This document shows positions 62,631 to 64,000 of a stretch of DNA of 64,000 bases, piece by piece. The stretch is from positions 1,566,501 to 1,630,500 of the forward strand of contig NC_057863.1 in assembly GCF_019393635.1 (NCBI RefSeq), in the 5' to 3' direction. A model generated the notes under the pieces. It did not search any database. It was given only the letters and a program-made list of their open reading frames with translations, and was not told the origin of the DNA. Position 1 is the first letter of the stretch; each line of letters starts with the position of its first letter. The DNA is from Dromiciops gliroides (Eukaryota > Chordata > Mammalia > Microbiotheria > Microbiotheriidae). A program made the position numbers and the translations under genes.

Positions 62631-63009
62631 AAATAAATAAAGGCATCTGTGTGGAGGCCAAACTCAATAAATATAATTAACGTGGAGCAGACAGCTGCCT
62701 TCTCTGCACGGAGTGTGACTGACCTGCAAGTACCAAGCCAATGTCCATCTGCATCTCTGGCCTTCACTCCAAATCCAGGATCCTCGTCCCTGCTGTCTGG
62801 CCCTGCTGGGGCTGTCACAGAGGCCATGCCTGCTCTGACCCAGCCCCATCATTGGCCACCCACTTTGGTCCAGGCTGGGCCGGGGGCACTTGCTCTGGGC
62901 CTTGTGGTCCCTAAGCCAGAGTAGACACAGACTGAGGTGCTTCTAAAGGCTGGAGAAGTGCCGCTGTATTCAGCCAATGAGCCCCGGAGAGGGTGGAGGA
63001 GAGAGAACA

Positions 63010-63255
63010 ACAGCTGATGTTCATATGTCACCTACTATGCACCAAGCCCTGGGCCAAGAGCTTCACAAATATCATCTCATCTGATCCTCATAACGACCTT
63101 GGGAGGAAGGGACTGTTAGTATCCCCATTTTCCAGATGAGGAAACTGAGGCAAACAAGGTGAAGCGACTTGCCCAGGGTCACCCAGCTAGTCAGTGCCTG
63201 GTGCTAGATTTGAACTCAGGCGTGCCTGACTTCAGGCCCTAGCCACTGTGCCACC
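63010..63255 (-). repeat. MIR-type SINE, reverse
   Basis: CACCTACTATGCACCAAGCC, CATAACGACCTTGGGAGGAA, CAGATGAGGAAACTGAGGCA, CCCAGGGTCACCCAGCTAGT, ATTTGAACTCAGGCG: one of the best preserved MIR-like copies here. Confidence 0.9.
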
Positions 63256-64000
63256 AGCATCCAAGAAAGGAAGAAGGGCGCCCACTTGGGGAATCAGGAG
63301 GCTTTCTTTCAGCCCTGGCAGCAGCACCTCCTAGACACTGGTCCAAATCCCTTAACCTTGGCATCTGGCTCTGTCCCCACTCTTCTCTGCCAGGAAAAAC
63401 AAAATAAAAACCTCTTCTAACCCCAAATATGCTGCAGAAAACCAGCCCTGTGTTCCTGGGGCTGTGGGGACTGAAGGGGGAATTGGGCAAAGGAAGATAA
63501 GGCAGCTTCAAGCCTTCCTCCAATAGTTCATTTCCTCCAGCAGCTGGCCACTGCAGCAGGCCCAGGTGCCCACACAACTCATGGGGAGCAAGTGAATGAA
63601 TGAGGCAGCAAGGGGGCCAGAGCCGTCGCCAAGCCTGCCTACCAGCTCCTAATTGAAGGAGCAGGTGCCAAGCAAGTCAAGGGCATAGCACGATGCCAGC
63701 CTCCAGCCCAGGATGGGGGGGTGTCCTCATCCTGGAGCAGAATTCTCTAGCATGTTACAGTTTTTCCATCTCCTCCTGCAGAAGCCTGGGGGTGGGAGGG
63801 AGGAGGAACTCAGGCATTCCTAGCCCTGTTTAGAGAGAGGAAAATGGAGGCTATAGGAAGGAAGTGGCCTAGAATCTGGAAGCTAGAAGGAAGCACCATC
63901 ACCTACCTAGGCAGCATTAGTGAAGTGCGTAAACCAAGGCTCAGAGATGAGATAAGGCTAAGCTGTTTACATTCTGATAGGAGGATGTGGTGCATGAACC

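Larger units (their letters stand above)
58296..64000 (-). other. SPNS3: Upstream SPNS3 intron (partial), to window edge
   Basis: The exon encoding the preceding residues (a LIFGALT-like stretch in the family) was looked for on the minus strand and not found, so it should lie beyond the window. The stretch holds two MIRs, a CR1/L3 3' end, an L2 piece, an L1 3' end and one SINE. The remaining parts (58296-59170, 60000-61400, 62650-63000, 63260-64000) look single-copy and show no recognisable gene or structure. Confidence 0.6.

Overview
The window looks like nuclear DNA from a marsupial. The evidence is repeat content. There are about two dozen copies of a tRNA-headed CORE-SINE (head GGGGCAGCTAGGTGG, body ending at a MIR-like core), several MAR1-like SINEs, many old L2, CR1/L3 and MIR copies, 3'-end L1 pieces with marsupial-type sequence, and an RTE-type LINE tail. 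The abundant SINE resembles what I remember as WSINE1 of Australian marsupials. I cannot name the species, and the family name is from memory. There is no bacterial or organellar content, and no tRNA, rRNA or CRISPR array was seen.

Only one protein-coding gene can be supported. It lies on the minus strand and is most likely SPNS3, a spinster-family major facilitator transporter. Three consecutive C-terminal exons are visible. In transcription order they are 58295-58230 (22 codons), 38125-38027 (33 codons) and 32977-32818 (53 codons plus one base). The first two have strong splice sites at both ends and are in phase 0. The third has a good acceptor but a weak donor, so the end of the gene is unresolved. 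The visible introns are 20.1 kb and 5.0 kb. Everything above 58296 is upstream intron. Everything below 32818 is either a last intron plus 3' end that I could not locate, or intergenic DNA.

Layout. 1-12.5 kb: mostly single-copy-looking DNA with L2 tails, MIRs, a HAL1/L1-like ORF1 fragment (6.98-7.83 kb) and a probable solo LTR (about 11.07-11.7 kb). 12.5-19.8 kb: L1, MAR1, CR1/L3 and L2 pieces, ending in an RTE LINE tail with an open 124-codon frame and a (CCAA)n tail. 20-33 kb: L2 copies in both directions, a CpG-bearing block with a long (TG)n (25.4-26.8 kb), and a four-layer L2/L1/SINE nest (29.85-31.04 kb). 33-38 kb (SPNS3 intron): two L1 3' ends, one carrying two SINEs, an (AC)n tract and a clean solo LTR with a 5-bp target duplication. 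38-58 kb (the large SPNS3 intron): L2, CR1/L3, L1 and SINE copies, large pyrimidine microsatellites and two small unclassified duplications. 58-64 kb: upstream SPNS3 intron with MIR, CR1/L3, L2, an L1 end and a SINE.

I did not find a new multi-gene biological system. The most useful leads are the transporter exons and their uncertain last exon, an unidentified repeat shared by 19.14-19.25 kb and 50.88-50.95 kb, close inverted SINE pairs that could form double-stranded RNA, and the datable nested insertions. Repeat boundaries marked 'about' were judged by eye.
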